In this document: positions 54,355 to 64,000 of the stretch, in pieces
How the letters are laid out: every line of letters starts with the position of its first letter
Position numbering within the stretch: the stretch's first letter is position 1
From: an uncultured Bacteroides sp.
GTDB lineage: Bacteria > Bacteroidota > Bacteroidia > Bacteroidales > Bacteroidaceae
Direction: 5' to 3'
DNA: 64,000 nucleotides
Assembly: GCF_963677685.1 (NCBI RefSeq)
Contig: NZ_OY782187.1
Coordinates: 1-64,000 of the forward strand
Notes under the pieces: model-generated
The model's input: the letters and a program-made list of their open reading frames with translations, nothing else
The model's database searches: none
Told to the model about the DNA's origin: nothing
Translations under genes and position numbers: made by a program

Positions 54355-55431
54355 ATGATACGAAAGAATAGTCGTTTACTCTTTTTCTTGTGTGTTACTG
54401 CCTTGATAGCTTGTTCTGGCGAAAAGAAAAAGGAAGATGCTGAAAAAGGAGTGGAGACGGTACTGCCGGCTAATAACAATGAGGTCACTATACTGAAATT
54501 AGATAAGCAGATTTTTAATCACGAATTGGTGAGTAATGGTAAAGTGAAAGCTTCTGCCTTTGCTGATCTTCGCTTTCAGAGTGCTGAGGTGATTACTCAT
54601 ATTTGGGTTAAAAATGGTGATTGGGTAAAGAAAGGACAAAAATTAGCAGGATTGGATAAATTCCGCTTGGATAATAAATTGTCGCAAGCAAAAAATACAC
54701 TGGAGAAAGCACGATTGGAACTACAGGATGTCTTGATTGGTCAGGGATATGCTGTGAAGGACTTTGATAAGGTGCCTGAGGCAACGATGAAATTAGCGAA
54801 GGTGAAAAGTGGGTATGAGCAAAGTAAAGTGGACTATGATTTGGCTCTGTATGAAGATGAGCATGCTACTCTTATAGCTCCTTTTGACGGGGTTGTGGCT
54901 AATCTGTTTGCTAAATCCATGAATAGGGTGAGCACGTCTGATGTATTTTGCACGATAATGGATACAAAGAGCATGGAGGTTGACTTCTCCGTCCTTGAAA
55001 GTGAATTGTCTTTATTGAAGAAAGGAGATAGAGTCGTTATTACACCGTTTGCGGATATGGCTCATGCTTGCAAGGGAAGTATTGATGAGATTAATCCTTT
55101 AGTGGATGATAATGGAATGGTGAAAGTGAAAGCAAAAGTGGATGGTAATGCTAAGCTGTTTAATGGAATGAATGTAAGGGTGAATGTACATCGTTCGCTT
55201 GGTAAGCAACTTGTAATTCCTAAAAGTGCGGTGGTGCTTCGTTCGGGTAAACAAGTGGTCTTTGTTTTGAAAAAAGGGAAAGCTATGTGGATTAAGGTAC
55301 ACACCGGGTTGGAGAATGCTGATTCTTATACTGTGTTGGATGGTTTGCAAGTGGGAGATACAGTGATTGTGACCGGAAACATAAATTTGGCACATGAGGC
55401 GCCTGTAACGGTTATCTTAAATGGTAAGTAA
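54355..55431 (+). CDS. RND efflux periplasmic adaptor (HlyD/MFP family) lipoprotein
   Basis: 358 aa from the ATG at 54355, which gives the lipoprotein signal ending at Cys20 (LIAC); the frame opens earlier only with TTG. A biotinyl-lipoyl-like domain (THIWVKNGDWVKKGQKLAGL, later TLIAPFDGVVANLFAK) brackets a short helical hairpin near 105-145. The beta-barrel part follows, with VVITPFADMAHACKGS and PKSAVVLRSGKQVVFVL. It joins the permease to the outer-membrane channel. Its stop abuts the permease ATG. Confidence 0.9.
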   Translation: MIRKNSRLLFFLCVTALIACSGEKKKEDAEKGVETVLPANNNEVTILKLDKQIFNHELVSNGKVKASAFADLRFQSAEVITHIWVKNGDWVKKGQKLAGLDKFRLDNKLSQAKNTLEKARLELQDVLIGQGYAVKDFDKVPEATMKLAKVKSGYEQSKVDYDLALYEDEHATLIAPFDGVVANLFAKSMNRVSTSDVFCTIMDTKSMEVDFSVLESELSLLKKGDRVVITPFADMAHACKGSIDEINPLVDDNGMVKVKAKVDGNAKLFNGMNVRVNVHRSLGKQLVIPKSAVVLRSGKQVVFVLKKGKAMWIKVHTGLENADSYTVLDGLQVGDTVIVTGNINLAHEAPVTVILNGK

Positions 55432-58400
55432 ATGATAAAGTTCTTAATACAACGTCCCATTGCTGTATTGATGGCATTTACGGCTTGTTTTATAGTAGGG
55501 CTGGTCACTTATTTTACGCTACCGGTCTCTTTATTACCGGATATTTCTATTCCTGAGATTACTGTACAGGTGACGGTGGCAAATACTTCTGCCCGAGAGT
55601 TGGAAAATACGGTGCTTAAACCTATCAGACAACAGCTCATTCAAGTTGCCCGATTAAAGGATATGACAAGCGAAACGCGTGATGGTGCGGGGATTGTTCG
55701 ACTTAGTTTTGATTATGGGACTAATACTGATCTAGCCTTTATTGAGGTGAACGAGAAGATTGATGCGGCTATGAATTACTTGCCTAAAGAGGTGGATCGC
55801 CCTAAAGTGATAAAGGCTAGCGCAACTGATATTCCGGTTCTGTACATCAACATGACTTTGAAGAAAGATAGTGCTTTTGCTGAGACGGATAAACAGGCAT
55901 TTCTTAATCTTTGCGACTTCTCTGAATCTGTCATAAAAAGAAGGATCGAACAATTGCCAGAGGTTGCAATGGTGGATGTAACCGGACTTTTGGAAAAGCA
56001 ACTTCAGATAGTGCCTGACATGAATAAAATGGCAATGCTAGGTTTCTCCATAAAAGATATTGAAACAGCATTGACACAAAATAATATTGAACCGGGTAGT
56101 ATGACTATTCGGGATGGATATTATGAATACAATATTAAATTTTCTACATTACTTCGTACTCTTCAGGACGTAGAGAATATTTATGTCCGGAAGAAGGAGC
56201 GGATAATGCAGTTAAAAGAGTTCTGTAAAGTAGATATTGTGCCGGTGAAAGAGAAGGGAATATCTATCTCAAATGGGAAAAGAGCGGTGACACTGGCTGT
56301 TATTAAACAGGCGGATGAGAATATGGATAAAATGAAGGCGGCACTGATGGGGACGATGAACTACTTTGCCGGTGTTTATCCGGATATTGATTTTGATATT
56401 AGCCGTAATCAGACAGAGTTGCTTGATTATACAATTTCTAACTTGAGACAGAATCTTTCTCTCGGATTCCTATTTATCTGCATTGTAGCGATACTTTTTT
56501 TGGGTGATGTAAAATCACCTTTTATCATTGGCCTTAGCATGGTCGTTTCTATTGTTATCAGCTTTCTCTTCTTCTACTTATGTAATATGTCTCTGAACAT
56601 TATTTCTTTGTCGGGCTTAATACTGGCATTGGGAATGATGATTGATAGTTCTATTATAGTGACGGAGAATATTTCACAGTATCGAGAGCGGGGATATTCT
56701 CTGAGAAGGGCTTGTATTGCTGGAACTACAGAGGTGATAACTCCTATGTTGAGTTCTTCGTTTACTACTATTGCTGTGTTTGTTCCATTAATTTTTATGA
56801 GTGGCATTGCCGGAGCTATATTTTTTGATCAGGCTTTTTCGGTAACTGTAGGGCTGATGGTGTCGTACTTTACTGGTATTATGCTACTTCCGGTACTTTA
56901 TATTTTAGTTTACCGTGTAGGGATACGCAAAAAGTATTCTTGGTTTGGAATAAAGATTAATAATCCGTTGAAGGCACATACTCTGGATGCTCTTTATGAT
57001 CGTGGCGTTAATTGGGTTTTTAGTCATAAAATACTTTGTTCGCTGTTTTGCATTGTCTCTATTCCTTTATGCGTTTTTTTGTTTTTCTTTATAGGTAAAG
57101 AGCGTATGCCTAAGATTGATGAAAATGAATTGATCGCACATGTGGAGTGGAATGAAAATATCCATGTGGATGAGAATAGGCAAAGAGTGGACGATTTATT
57201 TAGGGAATTACAAGCTCAAACAATTCAGCAGACAGCGGCTATTGGGCAGCAAGATTTTATTCTTAATAGAGAACAGGAGCTATCTGCTTCTGAAGCTGAA
57301 CTTTACTTTAAAACGAATGATCCAAAGAAGATTGCTCCCTTGCAGGAGTATATATATAAGGTGTTGAAAAAGAAATATCCATCAGCAGCTATTTCCTTTT
57401 CTCCTCCGGAAACGGTTTTTGAAAAGCTCTTTGATACAGGAGAAGCGGATGTTGTAGCTGAATTATATGCTCGAAATAAAGAAAAGAGTCCTACTGCTGG
57501 AGAATTGCAAAGCTTAGAACAGCAATTTGCCGAGAGAACTGGTGTGGCACCTACCGGTATTGCATTTGAGAACCAAATGGATATACATATTAACCAGGAG
57601 AAATTGTTGCTTTATGGAGTCTCTTACGATGAACTTTATCGGGTATTGAAAACAACCTTTAAGGAAAATAGTGTAACAATGCTCCATTCTTATCAACAAT
57701 ATTTGCCCATAAATATAATGGGGAATGGGAAAACTTTAAATAAGATACTGCAAGAAACATTGATACGAACGAACTCGAATGCAGAAGGGGAGGTCAATTA
57801 TATTCCGTTGATGGAACTGATAAAAGTGGTTCCGGCAATGGATCTGAAATGCATTACAGCGGGTCGAAATGGAGAATATATACCTTTCCGGTTTTATGGT
57901 GTTAAGTCTCCTGAACGATTGATGAATGAGGTTAAGCAGGTGAGCCAAAAGTCTGCCAATTGGGAAGTCGGCTTTTCCGGTAGTTTTTTCTCCAATAAGA
58001 GAATGCTGAATGAACTGGTTATTATTTTGTTTGTCTCAGTACTGCTGATGTATTTTATTTTGGCTGCACAATTTGAGAGCTTTGTACAACCATTAATTGT
58101 GTTATTGGAAATACCCATAGATGTGGCTTTTGCACTGCTGTTACTTTGGATATGCGGGCATACACTGAATCTGATGTCGGCCATTGGATTGATCGTTACT
58201 TGTGGTATTATTATTAATGACTCTATATTGAAACTGGATGCTATTAACGAATTGCGTAAGGCGGGAGTTCCTCTTTTGGACGCTATTCATGAGGCAGGTA
58301 AACGGCGTCTGAGACCGATCATTATGACTTCTCTGACAACTATTTTTGCTATGGTACCTTTGTTATTTTCCATGGATATGGGATCGGAGTTGCAGAAACC

Positions 58401-58521
58401 ACTTTCTATCGCAATGATTGGGGCTATGGTGATTGGGACTTTAGTTAGTCTGTTTATTATTCCATTGATTTACTGGTTCATTTATAGAGAGAGAAAAAGT
58501 GTATTGAAAATAAAAAAATAG
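55432..58521 (+). CDS. RND-family permease (AcrB/CzcA type), first of two
   Basis: 1029 aa. The typical start FLIQRPIAVLMAF is followed by two large periplasmic domains and twelve expected membrane segments. The TM4 proton-relay site reads GMMIDSSIIVTENI, so the usual Asp-Asp is Asp-Ser. The TM10 site reads GIIINDSILKL, with Asn where AcrB has its relay Lys. These may be lineage features or may mean a different coupling. It probably pairs with the second permease to form a mixed trimer, as in MdtBC. Confidence 0.9.
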   Translation: MIKFLIQRPIAVLMAFTACFIVGLVTYFTLPVSLLPDISIPEITVQVTVANTSARELENTVLKPIRQQLIQVARLKDMTSETRDGAGIVRLSFDYGTNTDLAFIEVNEKIDAAMNYLPKEVDRPKVIKASATDIPVLYINMTLKKDSAFAETDKQAFLNLCDFSESVIKRRIEQLPEVAMVDVTGLLEKQLQIVPDMNKMAMLGFSIKDIETALTQNNIEPGSMTIRDGYYEYNIKFSTLLRTLQDVENIYVRKKERIMQLKEFCKVDIVPVKEKGISISNGKRAVTLAVIKQADENMDKMKAALMGTMNYFAGVYPDIDFDISRNQTELLDYTISNLRQNLSLGFLFICIVAILFLGDVKSPFIIGLSMVVSIVISFLFFYLCNMSLNIISLSGLILALGMMIDSSIIVTENISQYRERGYSLRRACIAGTTEVITPMLSSSFTTIAVFVPLIFMSGIAGAIFFDQAFSVTVGLMVSYFTGIMLLPVLYILVYRVGIRKKYSWFGIKINNPLKAHTLDALYDRGVNWVFSHKILCSLFCIVSIPLCVFLFFFIGKERMPKIDENELIAHVEWNENIHVDENRQRVDDLFRELQAQTIQQTAAIGQQDFILNREQELSASEAELYFKTNDPKKIAPLQEYIYKVLKKKYPSAAISFSPPETVFEKLFDTGEADVVAELYARNKEKSPTAGELQSLEQQFAERTGVAPTGIAFENQMDIHINQEKLLLYGVSYDELYRVLKTTFKENSVTMLHSYQQYLPINIMGNGKTLNKILQETLIRTNSNAEGEVNYIPLMELIKVVPAMDLKCITAGRNGEYIPFRFYGVKSPERLMNEVKQVSQKSANWEVGFSGSFFSNKRMLNELVIILFVSVLLMYFILAAQFESFVQPLIVLLEIPIDVAFALLLLWICGHTLNLMSAIGLIVTCGIIINDSILKLDAINELRKAGVPLLDAIHEAGKRRLRPIIMTSLTTIFAMVPLLFSMDMGSELQKPLSIAMIGAMVIGTLVSLFIIPLIYWFIYRERKSVLKIKK

Positions 58522-58527
58522 GAATTT

Positions 58528-60042
58528 ATGAGTTTCCGGATTATGATAAGACAGCTGTTGGCAGGTGTAAGTGTGTGTGTCGTTTGTTTCTCTGTGTCGC
58601 TAAGTTCTTTTGCTCAAAGGAAAATAGCATTAAACTTACAGCGTACTATCGAGATAGCTAATGATAGTTCCTTAGAAGCATTTCGTATTCAAAACCTTTA
58701 TTTGTCAGGGTATTGGGAATATCGCACATATAGAGCCAATAGGTTGCCTAGCTTGACGCTGAATACTACACCTGCTCAGTATAATAAGGATATTACGCAG
58801 AGGTATGATTCGGAGAATGATGTAGATGTTTATCGTAGTCAGCAATCTTATTATGCATATGGAGATTTGTCTGTGAAGCAAAATTTAGATTGGACGGGAG
58901 GTACTTTCTATTTGGATTCTAAGCTTAGTTATTTTCGAAGTTTTGGAGCAACGGATGCTACACAGTTTACTAGTGTCCCTTTGAAAGTTGGTTACTCACA
59001 GAGCTTGATTGGGTATAATGCTTTCAAATGGGATAAGCGCATAGAACCTTTGAAATACGAAAAGGTAAAAAAACAGCTTGTTTATAATATGGAGGCAGTA
59101 TCTGAACAAGCTACGAATTATTTCTTTGCTTTGGCTATGGCGGAAGCTAAATACAAACTTGCCCATGACAATGTTGCTTCTAGTGATACGCTTTATCGGA
59201 TGGGGCTGCAACGTCATAAGATAGCGGCTATTTCTCAAGCGGACTTGCTTACGTTGAAACTTGATATGGTGAATGCGCATAACTCTTTGCAAAATGCTGC
59301 CATTTCACGAAAAAGGGCAATGTTTTCGTTGGCTTCTTATTTGAATATGGATAAAGATACAGAGATCTTATTAAATCTTCCGGCACGTCCGCATGACATA
59401 TTTATACCTATTGATAAGGCGGTTAGGTTGGCTAAAGAGAATAATCCTGATTTTATAGAGCTGAAACAGAACATTTTAGAAGCTGAACGAAGTGTAGATA
59501 AAACAAAGAAAGAGTCTCGTTTTAATGCGAGTTTGGATGCTAGTGTTGGCTTCAATCAGGTATCGAATCATTTTAATGATGTATACCGAAGCCCTAAAGA
59601 GCAGGAGTTGGTTTCGCTCAGTTTGACTATTCCATTAATCGATTGGGGAGTGCGTAGGGGTAAGTATAATATGGCACGAAATAACTTAAATGTAGTAAAG
59701 ACGTCATCAAAACAAAGTGAAATAACGATTGAGCAAGAGGTTATTATGACTGTTAATGATTTTAATATTCAACAAAGCCTTATCGCTAGCGCCGAAGAGG
59801 CACTGGACTTGTCTATTATGGCATATAACGAAACACGTCAACGTTTTATGATTGGTAAAACAGATGTGAATAGTCTCACGCTGTCTCTGAACAGGCAACA
59901 AGAAGCGCAACAAAACTATATCTCGGCTTTGCAAAATTACTGGTTAAGCTATTATAAAATAAGAAAGTTGACTTTATATGATTTCTCTTTGGATGTATCG
60001 CTCTCAGATAAATTTGACTATGACTTGAATACTCATTTGTAG
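58528..60042 (+). CDS. TolC-like outer-membrane efflux protein
   Basis: 504 aa. A signal peptide ends near residue 30 (LSSFAQ). Two outer-membrane-efflux repeats are visible as long coiled-coil helices, with NLQRTIEIANDSSLEAF and later ETRQRFMIGKTDVNSLTLSL. It starts 6 bp after the first permease. It would form the exit channel for the adaptor and permeases of this operon. Confidence 0.88.
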   Translation: MSFRIMIRQLLAGVSVCVVCFSVSLSSFAQRKIALNLQRTIEIANDSSLEAFRIQNLYLSGYWEYRTYRANRLPSLTLNTTPAQYNKDITQRYDSENDVDVYRSQQSYYAYGDLSVKQNLDWTGGTFYLDSKLSYFRSFGATDATQFTSVPLKVGYSQSLIGYNAFKWDKRIEPLKYEKVKKQLVYNMEAVSEQATNYFFALAMAEAKYKLAHDNVASSDTLYRMGLQRHKIAAISQADLLTLKLDMVNAHNSLQNAAISRKRAMFSLASYLNMDKDTEILLNLPARPHDIFIPIDKAVRLAKENNPDFIELKQNILEAERSVDKTKKESRFNASLDASVGFNQVSNHFNDVYRSPKEQELVSLSLTIPLIDWGVRRGKYNMARNNLNVVKTSSKQSEITIEQEVIMTVNDFNIQQSLIASAEEALDLSIMAYNETRQRFMIGKTDVNSLTLSLNRQQEAQQNYISALQNYWLSYYKIRKLTLYDFSLDVSLSDKFDYDLNTHL

Positions 60043-60099
60043 TTCTGTCAGTAATTTGAAGATAGTCAGAATTGTATTAGGTTAAGTAACAGTATATTA

Positions 60100-63000
60100 A
60101 TGATAATAGGTAAAATAAAGTTTTCGTCTTTTTCTCTGATTGTGACGTTTGTATGTGTTGCTTTGGCGGGGCTGGCTCTTATACCTTTGCTTCCGGTTAA
60201 GCTAAATCCTTCTCGTGTACTTCCGGGTTTTACGGTACAGTTTGGTATGAACGGTACTTCGGCGCGTGTGGTCGAAATGGAAGCTACAAGCAAATTGGAG
60301 TCAATGCTTTCTCGTATAAAAGGAATAAGGGGAATTTATTCGACTTCCGGCAATGGCTGGGGACGGGTGACGGTGGATCTTGATAAGCATGCTGATGTAG
60401 ATGCAGTGCGTTTTGAGGCTTCTACTATTATCAGGCAAACATGGTCTCAATTGCCTCAGGGAGTTAGCTATCCTTATATTCGCATGAAGCAGCCGAATGA
60501 AGATGCTTCTCGTCCGTTTATGACTTTTACGTTGAATGCGCCTTCTACACCAATCTTAATTCAACAATATGCTGAAGATCATATAAAAAATAACTTAGCT
60601 CAAATTCCGGGTATCTATAAGGTGGATTTGAGTGGCGCTACTCCTATGGAATGGCAGTTGGAGTATGACAGTAATCAATTATCTCGTTTGGGTATTACTA
60701 TAACTGATATAAGGGATGCCATCTCTCGCTATTACAAAAAAGAGTTTTTGGGTACTTATGATGTGGATAAATCCGCTAGTGGGAGGCAGTGGATACGTCT
60801 TGCTTTGGTTCCTCAAGAAGAGATGTCTGTGTTTGATGCTTCTTGTATTTTCGTTACGTGCTCTAAAGGAAAATTGATTAGGTTGGATGAATTAATCACG
60901 GTAAAACGTGTAGAAGAGCAGCCTCGGAGTTACTTTCGTATTAATGGTTTGAACTCTATCTATTTGTCTATTACGGCAGAGGAAACGGCCAACCAATTGA
61001 AGTTAAGTAGTCTGATCAAAGAGAAGATGGAAGAAATGGAAAAGCTTCTACCAGCCGGATATGAAATTCATAGTAGCTATGATGCCACTGAGTTTATTCA
61101 TGAGGAGTTGGACAAGATTTATTTTCGTACCGGATTGACTGTACTTATCTTGCTATTGTTTGTTTTGATTATAACTCTTAATCTGCGTTATCTGCTCCTT
61201 ATTGTAGCTAGTCTAAGTGTGAATATAGCTGTGGCTCTTATCTTTTATTACCTCTTCGGGTTGGAGATGCAACTTTATTCTTTGGCAGGAATCACGGTAT
61301 CGCTAAATTTGGTGATAGACAACACTATTGTGATGACGGATCATCTTTTGCATCGTCGCAATATGAAAGCTTTTGTGGCAATACTCGCCGCTACGTTGAC
61401 TACGATGGGAGCACTGGTCATTATTTTCTTCTTAGATGAAAAAATCCGCTTGAATTTGCAAGACTTTGCTGCGGTAGTTATTATAAATCTGGCAGTTTCT
61501 TTATTGGTAGCATTGTTTTTTGTGCCGGCTATGATTGAAAAGATTAATCTGCGCAAGAATAAGCGTCGTTTATTTCCCTCTTTTCTTGCTGATAGAAGAC
61601 AAATGCATAGTTTACTGATGAAGCGTATAACAGTACATCTTACACGAATTTATGCTTTGTTGATTCGATTCTTATGCCGTTGGAGAGCCCTTGTTTGCTT
61701 GGCTCTTATTCTTCTTTTTGGATTACCGGTATTCTTGCTTCCTGATAGGATTGAAGGAGAGGGGCGTCTGGCAGAGTTATATAATAAAACTTTAGGTACC
61801 TCCTATTATAAAGAAAAAATAAAACCGGAGGTCGACACCTATTTAGGGGGTAGCTTGAGGCTATTTGTTCAGAAGGTATATGAAGGTAGTTATTTTACTC
61901 GTAATGAGGAGACTGTGCTTTATGCCAATGCTAATCTTCCAAATGGAAGTACCCTTGAACAAATGAATGCTTTAATGAAGAAAATGGAAAGCTACCTAAG
62001 TGAGTTTAAGGAAATAAAGCAGTTTCAAACATCAATATACAGTGCAAGACGAGCTACGATTAGTATTTATTTTACGAAAAAGGATCAAAATAGTGGATTC
62101 CCATATACTCTGAAGGCTAATATTGTTAGTAAGGCTTTGCACTTAGGAGGTGGAAATTGGGGCGTTTATGGTTTACAAGATCAGGGGTTTAGTAATGATG
62201 TGCGAGAAAATGCGGGCTCTTTTAGGGTTAAGATGTACGGGTATAATTATGATGAGTTGTACCAATGGGCTGAAAAGTTGAAAGAAAAGCTATTGGAACA
62301 TCGACGTATAAAAGAGGTGTTGATTAATTCAGAGTTTTCTTGGTGGAAAGATGATTATCAAGAGTTTTATTTTAATTTGGATAAGGCAAAGATGGCTGAA
62401 CAGAACGTAGAACCATGGATCTTATTTAATGCGATTCGTCCTATATTTGGCAGAGATATGGCTTGTGGAACTGTGGTAACCGAGAATGGGGCAGAAGAAA
62501 TAAAATTATCTTCTAAGCAGTCAAAAGAGTATGATGTATGGGCAATGCAAAATATTCCATACGGTAATAATTCAAAAGCTTATAAATTATCCAGTTTGGC
62601 CGCTATCAGTAAAGATCAGGCTCCTCAGGAGGTAGCTAAGGAAAATCAACAGTATCGATTGTGTCTTCAATATGAATATATCGGTTCTTCAGAGCAGGGA
62701 CATAAAATTTTAGATAGGGATTTAAAAGAATTTGTTAAGGAGCTTCCTATGGGTTATACCGCTAAGTCAGAATCTAATTTTTGGGGCTGGGGGAAAAAAG
62801 ATAATAAACAATATCTGTTATTATTGATTGTTGTAGCTATCATTTTCTTTATTACCGCTATTCTGTTTAACTCTCTGAAACAGCCTCTCGTTATTTTGTC
62901 TGTTATACCAATATCTTATATTGGTGTCTTTTTTACTTTTTATTGGTTTAAGCTGAATTTTGATCAAGGAGGTTTTGCGTCTTTTGTTCTTCTTTGTGGT

Positions 63001-63303
63001 ATTACCGTTAATGCTAGCATATACGTCTTAAATGAATATAACATGATTAGGCGTTGTTATCCTCGTATGAGTGCTTTGCGTGCTTATACAAAGGCTTGGA
63101 ACGCAAAGGTCATCCCTATTTTCTTGACCGTGATTTCCACAATGTTAGGTTTTGTTCCTTTTATGGTAGGCATTGATAAAGAAGCTTTTTGGTTTCCTCT
63201 CGCGGCAGGGGTTATAGGTGGTTTGGTTATGTCGGTTATCGGTATTTTCTTTTTTCTTCCTGTTTTTGCTTTGCGCCGCCAGACTATTATTTCTTCTAAA
63301 TAG
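60100..63303 (+). CDS. RND-family permease, second of two
   Basis: 1067 aa, RND architecture with periplasmic docking domains and twelve expected membrane segments. TM4 reads NLVIDNTIVMTDHL (Asp-Asn instead of Asp-Asp) and the TM10 site reads GITVNASIYVLNEY, without Lys. Sequence identity to the first permease is low, so they are not recent duplicates. It begins 57 bp after the TolC-like gene and shares the single adaptor with the first permease. Confidence 0.88.
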   Translation: MIIGKIKFSSFSLIVTFVCVALAGLALIPLLPVKLNPSRVLPGFTVQFGMNGTSARVVEMEATSKLESMLSRIKGIRGIYSTSGNGWGRVTVDLDKHADVDAVRFEASTIIRQTWSQLPQGVSYPYIRMKQPNEDASRPFMTFTLNAPSTPILIQQYAEDHIKNNLAQIPGIYKVDLSGATPMEWQLEYDSNQLSRLGITITDIRDAISRYYKKEFLGTYDVDKSASGRQWIRLALVPQEEMSVFDASCIFVTCSKGKLIRLDELITVKRVEEQPRSYFRINGLNSIYLSITAEETANQLKLSSLIKEKMEEMEKLLPAGYEIHSSYDATEFIHEELDKIYFRTGLTVLILLLFVLIITLNLRYLLLIVASLSVNIAVALIFYYLFGLEMQLYSLAGITVSLNLVIDNTIVMTDHLLHRRNMKAFVAILAATLTTMGALVIIFFLDEKIRLNLQDFAAVVIINLAVSLLVALFFVPAMIEKINLRKNKRRLFPSFLADRRQMHSLLMKRITVHLTRIYALLIRFLCRWRALVCLALILLFGLPVFLLPDRIEGEGRLAELYNKTLGTSYYKEKIKPEVDTYLGGSLRLFVQKVYEGSYFTRNEETVLYANANLPNGSTLEQMNALMKKMESYLSEFKEIKQFQTSIYSARRATISIYFTKKDQNSGFPYTLKANIVSKALHLGGGNWGVYGLQDQGFSNDVRENAGSFRVKMYGYNYDELYQWAEKLKEKLLEHRRIKEVLINSEFSWWKDDYQEFYFNLDKAKMAEQNVEPWILFNAIRPIFGRDMACGTVVTENGAEEIKLSSKQSKEYDVWAMQNIPYGNNSKAYKLSSLAAISKDQAPQEVAKENQQYRLCLQYEYIGSSEQGHKILDRDLKEFVKELPMGYTAKSESNFWGWGKKDNKQYLLLLIVVAIIFFITAILFNSLKQPLVILSVIPISYIGVFFTFYWFKLNFDQGGFASFVLLCGITVNASIYVLNEYNMIRRCYPRMSALRAYTKAWNAKVIPIFLTVISTMLGFVPFMVGIDKEAFWFPLAAGVIGGLVMSVIGIFFFLPVFALRRQTIISSK

Positions 63304-63532
63304 AACTTTTGATACTAGGCTGATTTTTTTATCATCTTCCATATATGCTTATTTCACAATGAATGCAAATTTGTCAGTATTTGCCGTTAATCGCTGTTAA
63401 GGCATTGATATTCACTGTTAAAAGAGAACAAAAAAGAGTGACAAGAAGAATAACAGAATATTTTTTGTCGTTATTTTAACGTCAGTAATGTTAAACAAGG
63501 GGTGATTATTAACAATTTAAACTATAGATAAT

Positions 63533-64000
63533 ATGAAACAGACAACTAAAAACATTCTGGGGGTATGTGTTATTGTACTTCTTAGTGCAGGAGTTGCAGG
63601 ACTTACTTCTTATATGGTGTTAAAACCAAAAGCTAAGCCTTTAGCTTATGATGAATTATTTGAGCAGAATTCAAATGCCCGTCTGACTTCTTATGAGGGG
63701 GTTAATGCACAGCCTGTTGATTTGACTTTGGCTGCAGAGAAATCCGTTCATGCTGTAGTGCATATTAAATCAACGCAACTTTCTAAAGTAAAAACAGTGG
63801 ATCAGCAAGAGCCTGATTTATTCGATTTCTTCTTTGGTAATGGTGCTCGTTCGGGTCGTCAACGACAGATGAGGACTAGACCTAGAGTAGGCTATGGATC
63901 GGGGGTTATTATCTCTAAGGATGGATATATTGTGACGAATAACCATGTGATTGATGGGGCTGATGAAATTACGGTTAAGTTAAATGATAATCGTGAATTT
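63533..64000 (+). CDS. htrA: DegP/HtrA-type periplasmic serine protease, 5' part
   Basis: The first 156 codons are present; the gene continues beyond the window. An N-terminal membrane or signal segment (NILGVCVIVLLSAGVAGLTS) is followed by a region with FDFFFGNGARSGRQRQ, then the protease start GYGSGVIISKDGYIVTNNHV, which holds the catalytic His. The Asp, Ser and PDZ domains must lie downstream. The ATG at 63533 follows a 230-bp gap after the RND operon. No TGTGAC repeat precedes it, so it is probably regulated by envelope stress rather than with the array. Confidence 0.9.
   Translation, partial: MKQTTKNILGVCVIVLLSAGVAGLTSYMVLKPKAKPLAYDELFEQNSNARLTSYEGVNAQPVDLTLAAEKSVHAVVHIKSTQLSKVKTVDQQEPDLFDFFFGNGARSGRQRQMRTRPRVGYGSGVIISKDGYIVTNNHVIDGADEITVKLNDNREF

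Noticed and set aside
63469..63481. Palindrome CGTTA-TTT-TAACG before the HtrA gene as a regulator site
   Set aside because: It is short and AT-rich, occurs once, and could arise by chance; no further support was seen.

Overview
The window is low-GC Bacteroidota DNA, most likely from a Bacteroides species. The evidence is TAnnTTTG-type -7 promoter elements, an rnpB gene of the Bacteroides kind, many short lipoprotein signal peptides, and the pairing of a YkfC-like endopeptidase with a dipeptide epimerase. No ribosomal RNA, tRNA, CRISPR array or SusC/SusD pair was seen.

Layout. Bases 190-543 (minus) are rnpB. Bases 736-4450 are a murein-peptide salvage operon: an NlpC/P60 lipoprotein, a Tat-exported dipeptide epimerase and a transglutaminase lipoprotein. 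Bases 4442-5443 (minus) encode a membrane-anchored OmpR/PhoB-type regulator. Bases 5473-54174 are a one-directional array of about 31 predicted six-bladed beta-propeller lipoproteins. They fall into three sequence classes, named here for reference: class A (370-412 aa, 'LETT' strand, GxGPxE motif, C-terminal 'DNPVLIFY' tail), class B (330-373 aa, GxGPxE motif, 'ALYSGR' and 'FDWNGxP' motifs) and class C (two DUF4221-like proteins). Between them lie short Cys-containing peptides with an NVEALA-type leader, a dedicated signal peptidase I, a thioredoxin-like/DUF1573 lipoprotein, an O-antigen-ligase-like membrane protein with TPRs, a second transglutaminase, gene remnants, and a decayed IS3-family element (47547-48823). 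Bases 54227-63303 are an RND efflux operon (adaptor, permease, TolC-like protein, second permease). A DegP/HtrA protease starts at 63533 and runs off the end.

The strongest finding is a shared promoter. Twelve sites have exactly the same 57-bp geometry: TGTGAC, 5 bp, TGTGAC, 32 bp, then a TATGTTTG-like -7 box, usually with an ATTTG-like -33 box seven bases after the second TGTGAC. The 11-bp direct repeat is the kind of site that OmpR/PhoB winged-helix proteins bind. The array begins with three repeats next to the only such regulator in the window, and the last copy drives the RND operon. The sequence therefore suggests one regulon that makes secreted peptides, processes and oxidises them, surrounds them with many periplasmic or outer-membrane propeller lipoproteins, and exports something through a two-permease RND pump. 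The regulatory unity is read from the sequence; the peptide-export role is inference.

The array is evolving by duplication and deletion. It holds a near-identical propeller pair (36065 and 38802), a duplicated promoter segment, two scars where gene ends are fused, truncated paralogues, and peptide genes broken by frameshift, nonsense or loss of the start codon.
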